Source of the DNA: Kribbella caucasensis
GTDB taxonomy: Bacteria; Actinomycetota; Actinomycetes; Propionibacteriales; Kribbellaceae
Length of the DNA: 64,000 nt
Assembly (NCBI RefSeq): GCF_004361855.1
Contig: NZ_SNWQ01000001.1
Location: forward strand, 248,001-312,000
Direction of reading: 5' to 3'
Positions 34,712 through 43,608 of this stretch are shown one piece after another. Within the stretch, counting starts at the first letter, position 1. Each line of letters begins with the position of its first letter. The position numbers and the translations under genes were made by a program. The notes under the pieces are model-generated. The model saw only the letters and a list, made by a program, of their open reading frames with translations. It did no database searches and was not told the origin of the DNA.

Positions 34712-35497
34712 TCAGAGTCGGCCGCGGCGGCGGAGGGCTGTACTGATGTGGTCGGCGCACTCCAAGAGCGGCGGGAGTACGTCGGTTCGCAGCGAAGCGA
34801 CCGTTGATCGGGCGACGTGGGCGGAAACGTTGAGGGCGGCTGCGGTTCGGCCGCGGGAGTCGAGGATCGGTACCGCGATCGACCTCAGGCCCAGCTCCAG
34901 TTCTTGGTCGACCATCGCATAGCCGTCCGTCCGAGCACGACCGATCACTTTCCGCAGTTCGTCGGTCGTTGCGACGGTGCGATCGGTGAGTTCCTCGGCC
35001 TTCAGGGACGACAGGTACGCCGCAAGCTCGGGCTCGGGTAGTCCCGCGAGCAGGACCCGGCCCATCGAGGTCGCATAGGCGGGAAGCCGAACTCCGACGC
35101 CCAGCGCGACGGTCATGATCCGGCTGGTCGGGACGCGCGCCACGTAGACGATGTCGGGTAGATCGAGGGTCGCGATCGAGCAGGACTCCTGCGTCTTCGC
35201 GCTCAGCTCCTCCATGAAAGGGCCGGCGATATCGCCCAGGTCCAGCGACGACAGGTAGGCCCAGCCGAGAGCGAGGACGCGCGGGGTGAGCAAGAAGCGT
35301 CGCCCGTCGCTGCGGACGTAGCCGAGCTCCTCCAGGGTGAGCAGGATCCGGCGGGCGGTCGCGGGGCTGATGCCGACATCTCGGGCGACCTCGCTCAGGG
35401 TCAGCGACGGCGATTCCGCCGAGAACGCGCGGATCACCGCGAGGCCGCGCTCGAGCCCCTGCAGGAAGGTTCCGGTGGTGGACGCATCACCAGGCAC
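34712..35497 (-). CDS. IclR-family regulator of hydroxyquinol operon
   Basis: 261 residues. The N-terminal winged helix is LTLSEVARDVGISPATARRILLTLEELGYV, and the C-terminal IclR effector domain has TQESCSIATLDLPDIVYVARV and ATSMGRVLLAGL. The subgroup resembles PcaR/PobR regulators of aromatic catabolism. GTG start at 35497. It is divergent from the 3-oxoadipate CoA-transferase gene, and the 60-base gap holds two TTTCG-type repeats. It most likely activates or derepresses the degradative operon when 3-oxoadipate or a related acid accumulates. Confidence 0.92.
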   Translation of the reverse strand: MPGDASTTGTFLQGLERGLAVIRAFSAESPSLTLSEVARDVGISPATARRILLTLEELGYVRSDGRRFLLTPRVLALGWAYLSSLDLGDIAGPFMEELSAKTQESCSIATLDLPDIVYVARVPTSRIMTVALGVGVRLPAYATSMGRVLLAGLPEPELAAYLSSLKAEELTDRTVATTDELRKVIGRARTDGYAMVDQELELGLRSIAVPILDSRGRTAAALNVSAHVARSTVASLRTDVLPPLLECADHISTALRRRGRL

Positions 35498-35506
35498 GAG
35501 CTACCC

Positions 35507-35542
35507 TTTTCGTTGAAAGAAGAATTTTTCGCTGAGCGAAAT
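35507..35542. promoter_or_regulatory. IclR binding region
   Basis: TTTCGCT-G-AGCGAAA (35527-35541) is a perfect palindrome around one base. TTTTCGTTGAAAG (35507-35519) is a similar imperfect one beside it. The pair fills the gap between iclR and the CoA-transferase start, as expected for a PcaR/PobR-type double site. Confidence 0.65.
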
Positions 35543-35557
35543 CGTAGCGGAGTCATC

Positions 35558-36481
35558 ATGCCAAGTCCAACCCCTGCGCACCTGAATCCCCTGGCCGATG
35601 CGATCGCCGAGCACGTGCACGACGGGGACACGGTTGCGCTCGAGGGCTTCACGCATCTGATTCCGTTCGCCGCGGCGCACGAGATCGCCCGGCAGGGACG
35701 CCGGCACCTGACGCTGGTGCGGATGACGCCGGATCTGGTGTATGACCAGCTGATCGGGCTCGGCGTCGCGGACGAACTCGTGTTCTCGTACGGCGGCAAC
35801 CCGGGCGTCGGCTCCCTGCACCGACTCCGTGACGCGGTGGAAAAGCACTGGCCGCACCAACTCGCCGTACGGGAGCACAGTCATGCGGGGTTGGCCAATG
35901 CGTATGTGGCCGGTGCCGCTCGGCTGCCGTTCGCCGTACTGCGGGGCTACCGCGGCACGGATCTCGAGGAGCAGCGGGACATCATCTCCAGCGTCACGTG
36001 TCCGTTCACCGGTGAGGAACTGGCCGCCGTGAAGGCGATCAACCCGGACGTCACCGTGATCCACGCGCAGCTCGCGGACCGCGAGGGCAACGTGATGCTC
36101 TGGGGGATCACCGGTGTGCAGCGCGAGGCGGTGCTCGCCGCGGACCGCGCGATCGTGACGGTCGAGGAGGTCGTGGACGAGTTCCCCGAGCGCACCGGCG
36201 CGGTGATCCTGCCGAACTGGGTGCTGTCAGCGGTCTGCGTCGTACCGAACGGAGCCTGGCCCTCGTACGCCGCGGGCTACTCGGTCCGCGACAACGACTT
36301 CTACCAACGCTGGGACGCCATCGCCCGGGACCGAACCGCCTTCCTCACCTGGGCGTCCGAGAACAACCTGCCGACCGACAACACCTCCCCAGCCGAGGAC
36401 ACCTTGTCCGGCGCAAACGCCTCGCCGGCCGAGAGCAGCTTGACGGCTGAGAACGACACCAAGGAGCCGGCTGATGTCTGA
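35558..36481 (+). CDS. pcaI: 3-oxoadipate CoA-transferase subunit A
   Basis: 307 residues from ATG 35558 (GGAG five bases upstream). Class I CoA-transferase alpha subunit: HDGDTVALEGFTHLIPFAAAHEI, FSYGGNPGVGS, the glycine/loop region and a C-terminal low-complexity tail of Ser/Pro/Glu (NTSPAEDTLSGANASPAESS) that is unusual. It transfers CoA from succinyl-CoA to 3-oxoadipate together with subunit B, with which it overlaps by 8 bases. First gene of the five-gene hydroxyquinol operon. Confidence 0.87.
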   Translation: MPSPTPAHLNPLADAIAEHVHDGDTVALEGFTHLIPFAAAHEIARQGRRHLTLVRMTPDLVYDQLIGLGVADELVFSYGGNPGVGSLHRLRDAVEKHWPHQLAVREHSHAGLANAYVAGAARLPFAVLRGYRGTDLEEQRDIISSVTCPFTGEELAAVKAINPDVTVIHAQLADREGNVMLWGITGVQREAVLAADRAIVTVEEVVDEFPERTGAVILPNWVLSAVCVVPNGAWPSYAAGYSVRDNDFYQRWDAIARDRTAFLTWASENNLPTDNTSPAEDTLSGANASPAESSLTAENDTKEPADV

Positions 36482-37226
36482 GTGGGACAGTGCGGACATG
36501 ATGAACGTCGCGGCCGCGCGGGAGTTGAAGAACGGCGACGTGTGCCTGGTCGGGGTCGGCCCGCCCAACCTCGCCGCGAACCTCGCCCGCCGCACGCACG
36601 CACCGGCCTGCCGCCTGGTTTACGAGTCGGGTGCGATCGACGCCAAACCACGCCGGCTCCCACTCTCGATCGGTGATGACGACCTCGCGGCGACAGCAAC
36701 AGCGGTCGTGTCCGTGCCGGAGATGTTCAACTTCTGGGTCGGCGCGGGCCGGATCGATGTCGGCTTCCTCGGCGCGGCGCAGATCGATCGCTACGGCAAC
36801 ATCAACACGACCGTCATCGGCGACCACAAAGACCCCACGATCCGCCTCCCCGGCGCGGGCGGCGCACCCGAGATCGCCTCCGCCGCCAAGCGCGTGATCG
36901 TCATCGTCAAGCAATCGCGCAGGACGTTCGTCGAGCAGGTCGACTTCGTCACGTCAGTCGGTTACGGCCCGACCGGCAACGAACGCCAAGCACCCGGCGC
37001 CGGCCCGACGCTGGTGATCACCGACCACGGCGTTCTCGAACCCGACCCCGACACCAACGAACTCACCCTCACCCGCCTGCACCCGGGCATCACCGTCGAC
37101 CAGGCCCGGCAAGCCACCGGCTGGGACCTGAAAGTTGCCGACAGCATCGAAGACGTGCCGCCGCCGACCGCGACCGAGCTCACCGAGCTCCACCGCCTCC
37201 GCGACCGGGAACCCGCCGATGGATGA
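36474..37226 (+). CDS. pcaJ: 3-oxoadipate CoA-transferase subunit B
   Basis: 250 residues. Class I CoA-transferase beta subunit, with the catalytic glutamate probably Glu51 in YESGAID. It also has VGVGPPNLAANLARRTHAP, DVGFLGAAQIDRYGNINTTVIG and the C-terminal LTRLHPGITVDQARQATGWDL. It works with subunit A in the cytoplasm. It overlaps pcaI by 8 bases and the reductase gene by 8 bases, indicating tight coupling. Closely related subunits also act in steroid-ring degradation, but the neighbours here favour 3-oxoadipate. Confidence 0.87.
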   Translation: MSEWDSADMMNVAAARELKNGDVCLVGVGPPNLAANLARRTHAPACRLVYESGAIDAKPRRLPLSIGDDDLAATATAVVSVPEMFNFWVGAGRIDVGFLGAAQIDRYGNINTTVIGDHKDPTIRLPGAGGAPEIASAAKRVIVIVKQSRRTFVEQVDFVTSVGYGPTGNERQAPGAGPTLVITDHGVLEPDPDTNELTLTRLHPGITVDQARQATGWDLKVADSIEDVPPPTATELTELHRLRDREPADG

Positions 37227-38262
37227 GTTCGTGTACGTCGGGTTGCCGACGCGGGTCGTGCTCGGAGTCGGCGCGCTGGACAAAGTGCCGGACGAGATCG
37301 ACCTGCTCGGCATCGAGAAGGTGCTGTTGATCGCGACCAAGGCGGTTCGCGACGACGCCGATCTCCTGGAGATCGCCCTCAAAGACCGGTTCGCCGGCCG
37401 GATCGACGACGTCCGGCAGCACGTGCCGATCGAGCGCGCCGAGGCGGCCCGGAACAAGGCGAAGGAGGTCGACGCACAAGGCATCGTCGCGATCGGCGGC
37501 GGTTCCGCGATCGGGTTGGCCAAGGCGATCGCGTTGACGACGAGATTGCCGATCGTGGCGGTGCCGACGACGTACGCCGGTTCGGAGATGACGCCGGTCT
37601 GGGGGCTGACAGCCGAAGGTACCAAGACGACCGGCAGCAGCCTCGACGTACTGCCGAAGACCGTCGTCTACGACCCGCTGCTGAGCCGCCGCCTTCCGCT
37701 CAAGGTGACCGCGGCCAGTGTCGCCAACGCGCTCGCCCACTGCGCCGAGGCGACCTGGACCCCCAAGGCCAATCCGATCACCGACGTCACCGCTGTGGAA
37801 GGTGTTCGGGCGCTGTCCGAGGGACTCCGAGCCGCAACCACCGAGCCCACCGATCTAGAGGCCCGAAGCAACCTTCTGTATGGCGCCTGCCTGGCCGGCT
37901 CCACCCTCGCTCAGGCAGGAACCTCGTTGCATCACAAGCTCTGTCACCTCCTCGGCGGCACCTACGACCTCCCCCATGCCGAGACCCACGCCGCGGTCCT
38001 CCCCCAGGTGACCCGCGTCAAAGCCCTCGACGCACCACGCGCAAAGGTACGACTGGAAGCGGCACTGGAGACCGACGACCTCGCCACCGGCCTCTACGAC
38101 CTCTTCACCACCGCGCAGGTGCCGACAAGCCTCAAAGAACTCGGCCTGACCGAAGGCCAGGCCCGGGAGGCGGCGGACAAGTTCGCGCCGGACGACCCCG
38201 AAGTACTGGACATCCTGATCCGCGCTTGGGCCGGTCAGCGGCCAGAAGGAGCAGCCCGATGA
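37219..38262 (+). CDS. Maleylacetate reductase
   Basis: 347 residues of the iron-type alcohol dehydrogenase fold in its maleylacetate-reductase branch. It has IGGGSAIGLAKAIAL (NAD binding), VPTTYAGSEMTPVWG and the later His cluster SLHHKLCHLLGGTYDLPHAETHAAVLP. It reduces maleylacetate to 3-oxoadipate using NAD(P)H, linking the ring-cleavage dioxygenase to the CoA-transferase encoded in the same operon. The ATG at 37219 lies within the end of pcaJ. It shares an ATGA overlap with the thiolase gene. Confidence 0.93.
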   Translation: MDEFVYVGLPTRVVLGVGALDKVPDEIDLLGIEKVLLIATKAVRDDADLLEIALKDRFAGRIDDVRQHVPIERAEAARNKAKEVDAQGIVAIGGGSAIGLAKAIALTTRLPIVAVPTTYAGSEMTPVWGLTAEGTKTTGSSLDVLPKTVVYDPLLSRRLPLKVTAASVANALAHCAEATWTPKANPITDVTAVEGVRALSEGLRAATTEPTDLEARSNLLYGACLAGSTLAQAGTSLHHKLCHLLGGTYDLPHAETHAAVLPQVTRVKALDAPRAKVRLEAALETDDLATGLYDLFTTAQVPTSLKELGLTEGQAREAADKFAPDDPEVLDILIRAWAGQRPEGAAR

Positions 38263-39467
38263 GATCCGCCTTCCTGCTCGACGCCGTCCGTACGCCGGTC
38301 GGCAAGCTCGGTGGGGCCTTGTCCGGCGCACGCCCCGACGACCTGGCGGCCGCGACGCTCAAGGAACTCCTGATCCGCCACCCCGACCTGGACCCGGCCC
38401 GTATCGACGACGTCTTCCTCGGCAACGCGAACGGCGCCGGCGAGGAGAACCGCGACGTCGCCCGGATGGCCGCGCTGCTGGCCGGATTCCCGACGAGCGT
38501 CCCCGGTACGACGGTCAACCGGCTCTGCGGATCGGGTCTCGAAGCGGCGATCCAGGCTGCGCGCGCGATCGAGACCGGCGACGCTGACCTTGTCATCGCC
38601 GGCGGCGTGGAATCGATGAGCCGGGCCCCCTGGGTCCTGCCCAAGCCCGACAAGGCGTTCCCGCACGGCAGCGTCACCGCCGAGTCGACCTCGCTCGGTT
38701 GGCGGCTGGTCAACCCGAGGATGCCGAAGGAGTGGACGGTCTCGCTCGGCGAGGCCACCGAACTGCTGGCCGAGCGCCACGGGATCACCCGCGAGGCGCA
38801 GGACCTGTTCGCCCTGGAGTCGCACGAGAAGGCCGGGAAGGCGTGGGCGGCGGGCAGGTTCGACCCTGAGATCGTCCCGTGGGAACACCTCGCTCCGGTC
38901 CTTCCGCCGAAGCAGGCCAAGGCGCTGACCAGGGACGAGTCCATCCGTGACGGCGGCACCCTCGAAGTGATGGGCGGCCTCAAACCCGCATTCAGAGCCA
39001 ATGGCACGGTGACCGCGGGCAACTCGTCCACGCTCAACGACGGTGCGTCCGCCGTACTGATCGCCGACGAGGCGACGACACAACGCCTGGAGGTCGAACC
39101 TCTTGCGCGGATCGTCAGCCGAGCAGTGCACGGTGTCGAACCGCAGTACTTCGGGATCGGGCCGGTCGAGGCCTCCCGCAAGGCACTGAGCAAAGCAGGT
39201 ATCACTTGGGACGACCTGACGCTGGTCGAGCTCAATGAGGCGTACGCCGCGCAGAGCCTGTCCTGTCTGCAGGAATGGCCCGAGCTGGATCGGGCCAAGG
39301 TGAACGTCAACGGTGGAGCGATCGCCCTCGGGCATCCCCTGGGCAGCTCCGGCACCCGGATTCTCACCACGCTCGCGCACGAGTTGCGCCGGCGCGGTGG
39401 TGGCTACGGCCTGGCCACCCTCTGCATCGGCGTGGGCCAGGGCCTGGCGATGGTGATCGAGGCGTAA
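38259..39467 (+). CDS. pcaF: 3-oxoadipyl-CoA thiolase
   Basis: 402 residues, ATG overlapping the previous stop. Thiolase residues: Cys90 (NRLCGSGLEA), NGGAIALGHPLGSSG and the second cysteine in LCIGVGQG. It splits 3-oxoadipyl-CoA into succinyl-CoA and acetyl-CoA, the last step of the operon's pathway. Length normal. The context with CoA-transferase and maleylacetate reductase favours the 3-oxoadipyl substrate over general acetyl-CoA acetyltransferase activity. Confidence 0.92.
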   Translation: MRSAFLLDAVRTPVGKLGGALSGARPDDLAAATLKELLIRHPDLDPARIDDVFLGNANGAGEENRDVARMAALLAGFPTSVPGTTVNRLCGSGLEAAIQAARAIETGDADLVIAGGVESMSRAPWVLPKPDKAFPHGSVTAESTSLGWRLVNPRMPKEWTVSLGEATELLAERHGITREAQDLFALESHEKAGKAWAAGRFDPEIVPWEHLAPVLPPKQAKALTRDESIRDGGTLEVMGGLKPAFRANGTVTAGNSSTLNDGASAVLIADEATTQRLEVEPLARIVSRAVHGVEPQYFGIGPVEASRKALSKAGITWDDLTLVELNEAYAAQSLSCLQEWPELDRAKVNVNGGAIALGHPLGSSGTRILTTLAHELRRRGGGYGLATLCIGVGQGLAMVIEA

Positions 39468-39478
39468 GGAGCGACGGG

Positions 39479-40336
39479 ATGGATCTGCAAGGCGATGACC
39501 TGACCGAGGCGGTGGTGGCCAGCTTCGACGGCAGCCAGAACGCCCGGACCAAGACCGTGATGAGCGCGCTGGTACGGCATCTGCACGCGTTCGCCCGTGA
39601 GGTCGACCTGACCGAGGAGGAGTACTTCACCGCGATCGGCTTCCTCACCCGGACCGGGCAGATCTCGACCGGTAACCGGCAGGAATTCGTCCTGCTCGCC
39701 GACGTCCTCGGCTTGTCGATGCTGACCGTCGGCCTGGCCAACCGGAAGCCCCCGGAAGCAACGGCATCCACGGTCTTCGGACCCTTCTTCGTCGAAGGAT
39801 CCCCCGCGATCGAGCTCGGCGGCGACATCGCCAACGGTGCTCCCGGACAGCCCTGCCTGGTAAGCGGCAAGGTCCTGGACACCGACGGCAACCCGATCCC
39901 CAGCGCCCTGGTGGAGACCTGGCAGGCCGACGAGGAGGGCTTCTACGACGTACAGAAGGACGTCGGGCAACCACAGAACCGCGGCCATCTGACCACCGAT
40001 GCCGAAGGCAACTACTCGTTCTGGTCGGTGCGTCCGGTCGCCTACCCGATCCCCGACGACGGACCGGTCGGCGAACTCCTCCACGCGGCCGACCGTGGCG
40101 TGATGCGGCCCGCACACATCCACTTCATGGTCACCGCGCCCGGGTTCGCCCGGCTGATCACACACATCTTCGCCGCCGGAGACAACTACCTGCACAACGA
40201 CGCGGTCTTCGGCGTCAAGGACTCGCTGATCGCCGACTTCACCGAGCACCCGGCCGGTACCGCCCCGGACGGCCGCGAACTCGACCAGCCTTTCTTCACC
40301 GTGCAATATGACCTGGTGCTCGCCGGTACGCCTTAG
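39479..40336 (+). CDS. Hydroxyquinol 1,2-dioxygenase (intradiol)
   Basis: 285 residues. Intradiol dioxygenase with an N-terminal helical dimer domain (1-90) and the non-heme Fe(III) ligands Tyr156 (GFYDVQ), Tyr189 (VAYPIPDDGPVG), His213 and His215 (RPAHIHFMV). Linkage to maleylacetate reductase marks it as a hydroxyquinol rather than catechol enzyme, giving maleylacetate directly. The start has AAGGAG 8 bases upstream. Last gene of the operon. Its stop region overlaps the convergent GH13 gene by four bases. Confidence 0.9.
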   Translation: MDLQGDDLTEAVVASFDGSQNARTKTVMSALVRHLHAFAREVDLTEEEYFTAIGFLTRTGQISTGNRQEFVLLADVLGLSMLTVGLANRKPPEATASTVFGPFFVEGSPAIELGGDIANGAPGQPCLVSGKVLDTDGNPIPSALVETWQADEEGFYDVQKDVGQPQNRGHLTTDAEGNYSFWSVRPVAYPIPDDGPVGELLHAADRGVMRPAHIHFMVTAPGFARLITHIFAAGDNYLHNDAVFGVKDSLIADFTEHPAGTAPDGRELDQPFFTVQYDLVLAGTP

Positions 40337-41586
40337 CCGAGCAGCACCCAGCTGTTGCCGGGGACGACGGCCGGATCCTGGTCCGAGGCACCGTCCGGAT
40401 GAGCGATGACGGCGAGATCGGTCAGGTCGACAGGGAAGTGGCGGGGTTCGTCGGCGAGGTTGAGGAGGAGAAGCAATCGCTGGTCGCCGTCGATGCTGCA
40501 TAAGGCGACCGACTCGTTGGTGAGGTGCTCCACGGTGGTACGGGCCCTGACCAACCAGGGGTTGCGGCGGCGGACCCCGATCAGCCGTTGGTGCAACCGG
40601 TACGTCGGCCAACCGTCGTCGGCCAGGTCGGAAGGCTTCGCCGGGAACGCCGGCCGGATCGCGTCGTCACCGCCGGCCCGGTCCTCCTTGATCCCACGGA
40701 ACGCCTGCTCGTCGCCGGAGTAGATGCTCGGCACCCCCGCCACGGCGAACAGGATCGCCAACGCATGCCCGAAGTGCCGTTCATCCGAAAGCTTGCTCGC
40801 CAGCCGCGTCACGTCATGGTTGCCCACGAACGTCTGCGGCACGAACGTGTCGACCAACGCGTCGTGCCGCTTCAACGCATGCGCGAGCTCGAAGAAGTTC
40901 CGGTCGTTCAGCGAACTCCAGATCGCCTTCCACAACTCGTACTGGGTAACCGAGTCGAGCCCACTCGTCGCCACATAGCCGGCGTAGTCCCCGTGGATCA
41001 GCTCACCGAAGAACCACGCGTCCGGGTACCGCGGCCGCACCTGCGCAAGCACATCCCGCCAGAATTCCGGCGCAACGTGGTACGCCGCATCCAACCGCCA
41101 CCCATCCACACCACGATCGAGCCAGTGGCACATCACGTCCACGACGTACTGGACGACGGCCGGGTTCGAGTGGTCCAGCGCGACCAGGTGTTCGTGGCCC
41201 TCGAAGACCTCGATCGACCCGTCGACGCTGCGGCGGAACCACTCGGGCGGTGCGTCGAAGGATCGGCCGACATGGTTGAAGACTCCGTCGAGCACAATGC
41301 GCAGTCCGCGCGATCGGGCGGCCGTGACCAACCGGTCGAAGGTCTGGTCGTCGCCGAGCCGCGGGTCGATCCGGAAGTGGTCGACGGTGTCGTAGCCGTG
41401 TGTCTCCGCGGCGAACACCGGTCCCAGCAACAGCCCGGAACAACCCAGCTCGATCGCATAGTCCAGCCAGTTCTCCAACTGGTCCAGCCGATGGACGAGC
41501 GGCTCGCGGGCCGCTGAACCAGAAGGCTCGGCTCCGGTGAAACCGAGCGGATAGACCTGCCAGAAGATCGCATGATCAGCCCACAT
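40333..41586 (-). CDS. GH13 alpha-amylase-family glycosidase
   Basis: 417 residues, cytoplasmic (no signal peptide). GH13 regions: DGVFNHVG (100-107), nucleophile Asp166 (DGWRLDAAYH), acid Glu195 (FFGEL) and Asp258 (FVGNHDVTRL). The C-terminal beta domain ends in SWVLLG. The protein is shorter than secreted amylases and resembles intracellular alpha-glucosidase/cyclomaltodextrinase-like enzymes. It likely acts on maltodextrins or related alpha-glucosides. Single-gene unit; tail overlaps the dioxygenase gene. Confidence 0.93.
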   Translation of the reverse strand: MWADHAIFWQVYPLGFTGAEPSGSAAREPLVHRLDQLENWLDYAIELGCSGLLLGPVFAAETHGYDTVDHFRIDPRLGDDQTFDRLVTAARSRGLRIVLDGVFNHVGRSFDAPPEWFRRSVDGSIEVFEGHEHLVALDHSNPAVVQYVVDVMCHWLDRGVDGWRLDAAYHVAPEFWRDVLAQVRPRYPDAWFFGELIHGDYAGYVATSGLDSVTQYELWKAIWSSLNDRNFFELAHALKRHDALVDTFVPQTFVGNHDVTRLASKLSDERHFGHALAILFAVAGVPSIYSGDEQAFRGIKEDRAGGDDAIRPAFPAKPSDLADDGWPTYRLHQRLIGVRRRNPWLVRARTTVEHLTNESVALCSIDGDQRLLLLLNLADEPRHFPVDLTDLAVIAHPDGASDQDPAVVPGNSWVLLG

Positions 41587-41632
41587 GTGCAGTCATCCTG
41601 GGCACCACCAAGGTGATCCCGCAAGCGATAAC

Positions 41633-42268
41633 TCAGGGCTTCTGGTGGAAGGTGTGGCGGCGGATCCAGGCGTGCATGGCGATGGCGGCGGCCGCGCTGG
41701 CGTTGATGGAGCGGGTTGAGCCGTATTGGGCGATGTTCAGGACGTCCGTGCAGATCTCGTGGGCGGCCGCGGTGAGGCCGGGGCCCTCCTGGCCGAAGAG
41801 GAGGACGCAGGCGGCGGGGAGTTCGTAGGTCTCCAGCGGGACCGAGCCGGGGAGGTTGTCGATACCGATCACGGGGAGGTCGTGCTCGTCGGCGTACGAC
41901 TTGAGGTCGGCCAGGCTCGGGTGGTGGCGGACGTGCTGGTAGCGATCCGTGACCATCGCGCCACGGCGGTTCCACTTCCGGTTGCCGACGATGTGGACCT
42001 CGCGGGCCAGGAAGGCGTTCGCGGTACGGACGACCGAGCCGATGTTCAGGTCGTGCTGCCAGTTCTCGATCGCGACGTGGAACGGGTGCCGCTGCCGGTC
42101 CAGGTCCTCGACGATCGCCTCCAGCCGCCAGTACCGGTACTTGTCGACCACGTTCCGGCGGTCTCCGTGCGCGAGCAGCTCCGGATCGAACCGCGAATCG
42201 GCCGGCAGAACGCCTTGCCACGGACCGACGCCCACCTCGGACGGACCGACCAGATCGGCGCCGATCAC
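41633..42268 (-). CDS. SpoU-family RNA 2'-O-methyltransferase
   Basis: 211 residues from GTG 42268. SPOUT knot motifs: IENWQHDLNIGSVVRTANAF (motif 1), VLLFGQEGPGL (motif 2) and IAQYGSTRSINASAAAAIAMHAW (motif 3). It methylates a ribose 2'-OH in tRNA or rRNA using S-adenosylmethionine; the RNA target is not deducible. A longer open frame exists upstream but runs through the divergent DedA gene, so GTG 42268 is the likeliest start. Its N-terminus (ADLVGPSEVGVGPW) is typical of actinobacterial homologues. Confidence 0.92.
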   Translation of the reverse strand: MIGADLVGPSEVGVGPWQGVLPADSRFDPELLAHGDRRNVVDKYRYWRLEAIVEDLDRQRHPFHVAIENWQHDLNIGSVVRTANAFLAREVHIVGNRKWNRRGAMVTDRYQHVRHHPSLADLKSYADEHDLPVIGIDNLPGSVPLETYELPAACVLLFGQEGPGLTAAAHEICTDVLNIAQYGSTRSINASAAAAIAMHAWIRRHTFHQKP

Positions 42269-42313
42269 GTCAGCAGTACTGTCACGATTAAGCTCTTGCA
42301 CAGGTTGGGACGC

Positions 42314-42319
42314 TACCCT
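42314..42319 (+). promoter_or_regulatory. Probable -10 of DedA gene, leaderless
   Basis: TACCCT ends 6 bases before GTG 42326 with no ribosome site. This supports GTG 42326 as a leaderless start over the ATG at 42338. Confidence 0.5.
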
Positions 42320-42325
42320 GTCGCT

Positions 42326-43045
42326 GTGCTTCCTCTCATGGCGATGCTGATGCCGAACTGGATGGACCCGGAGTTCCTGCTCCACTGGCTGGGCGACTGG
42401 GCCCTGTGGGGATCCGCCGTGGTGATCTTCATCGAGTGCGGGTTGCTGTTCCCCATCCTGCCCGGTGACTCGCTGCTGTTCGCCGTCGGCCTGTTCATCG
42501 CGATCGGCACCATCGACATACCGCTGTGGGTGGCGTGCGTGGTCCTGACCGTTGCCGCGTTCCTGGGCAACGTGTCCGGCTACTACATCGGCCGGGCACT
42601 CGGGACGACGTTGTTCAAGAACCCGGACGCGAAGATCCTGAAACCGAAGTACATCGACCAGACGCACGCCTTCTTCGACAAGTACGGGCCGCGCGCGCTG
42701 GTGCTGGCCCGTTTCGTGCCGATCGTGCGGACTTTTATCACCCTGGTGGCCGGCGCCGGCCGGATGGACCCGAAGAAGTTCTTCCTCTGGACCGGGGTCG
42801 GCGCGGTCCTGTGGGGTACCGGCGTCACCCTGCTCGGCCACGCGCTGGGCCGGATCAAGTTCATCCACGACCACCTCGAGTCGGCGCTGATCCTGCTGGT
42901 GATCATCTCGGTGATCCCGATGCTGGTCGAGTACGTCCTGGCCCGCCGCCGGGCGCGCGCCAACGACGCGGACGGTGACGGTCGCGACGACCGCTACGAC
43001 ACCGAGGCCGAGCGCACCGCGGTGATGGAGAAGATCAACGAGTAA
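42326..43045 (+). CDS. DedA-family membrane protein
   Basis: 239 residues with about five hydrophobic segments. DedA/SNARE-associated motifs: FIECGLLFPILPGDSLLFAVGL, GNVSGYYIGRALG and ARFVPIVRTFITLVAGAGRM. Family members flip phospholipids or undecaprenyl carriers and affect envelope stress and drug tolerance. The C-terminus is highly charged (NDADGDGRDDRYDTEAERTAVMEKINE). It is divergent from the SpoU gene with a 57-base gap. GTG 42326 or ATG 42338 could start it; the -10 box favours the GTG. Confidence 0.92.
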   Translation: MLPLMAMLMPNWMDPEFLLHWLGDWALWGSAVVIFIECGLLFPILPGDSLLFAVGLFIAIGTIDIPLWVACVVLTVAAFLGNVSGYYIGRALGTTLFKNPDAKILKPKYIDQTHAFFDKYGPRALVLARFVPIVRTFITLVAGAGRMDPKKFFLWTGVGAVLWGTGVTLLGHALGRIKFIHDHLESALILLVIISVIPMLVEYVLARRRARANDADGDGRDDRYDTEAERTAVMEKINE

Positions 43046-43066
43046 GGCCCGCCCGCGTAGTACAGA

Positions 43067-43477
43067 TCAGTGGGCGAAGGGGAAGTGGGGGTCGGACCAG
43101 ACCCAGTCGGTGCTGAGGTCGGTGAGGACGGCTACGGCGATCTCGCCGGACGGCAGTGGCCCGACCAACTCACCGGCGCCGAGTGAACATGCCACCCGGA
43201 CCCGGTCAGCCGCCTGGTACCAGACCAGCGCCCCCCGTGGCGCCGCCCCCTCGTGCAGCAGGGCGTGATGGTCGAGCCACCGCAACGCGTCGGCCGCATC
43301 GTGCCAGCCGCTGTCATGGGCATAGCCGAAGGCCATCCGCTGGAACTTCAGCGTCCAGTCCTGCCAGGCCGCCGATCCCACGCGTTCCAGCTGCCACTCG
43401 AGTGCGGACTCGGTTTCCCGCGGATTTGCCACCTTCTCAGCTATCCGGCGTTCCACACTCACTCCCCCCAAGGCCAT
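43067..43477 (-). CDS. Hypothetical protein, possible inactive NlpC/CHAP-like fold
   Basis: 136 residues. The run AWQDWTLKFQRMAFGYAHDSGWHDAADALRWLDHH, then APRGALVWYQAADRVRVACSLGAGELVG, follows the order of NlpC/CHAP amidase domains (helix, x-x-GALVWY strand, HVAL strand). The Cys and His of the active site are missing: Trp/Thr stand near the Cys position, and RVACSL replaces HVALSL. No signal peptide. So it may be a catalytically dead, cytoplasmic relative; the fold is a guess from pattern only. GGAG lies just before the ATG. Confidence 0.6.
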   Translation of the reverse strand: MALGGVSVERRIAEKVANPRETESALEWQLERVGSAAWQDWTLKFQRMAFGYAHDSGWHDAADALRWLDHHALLHEGAAPRGALVWYQAADRVRVACSLGAGELVGPLPSGEIAVAVLTDLSTDWVWSDPHFPFAH

Positions 43478-43608
43478 GACTCCACTGGATCAGCACGCAG
43501 CAGTACGCCGCGTGTCCCCCGTCCTCCGGCCTGTGCCGTGGCTGAGACAAATCTTCGCCCGGCCGCATACACCGGCCGTACATTGCCGGATTCAACTACT
43601 AGGCGTCA

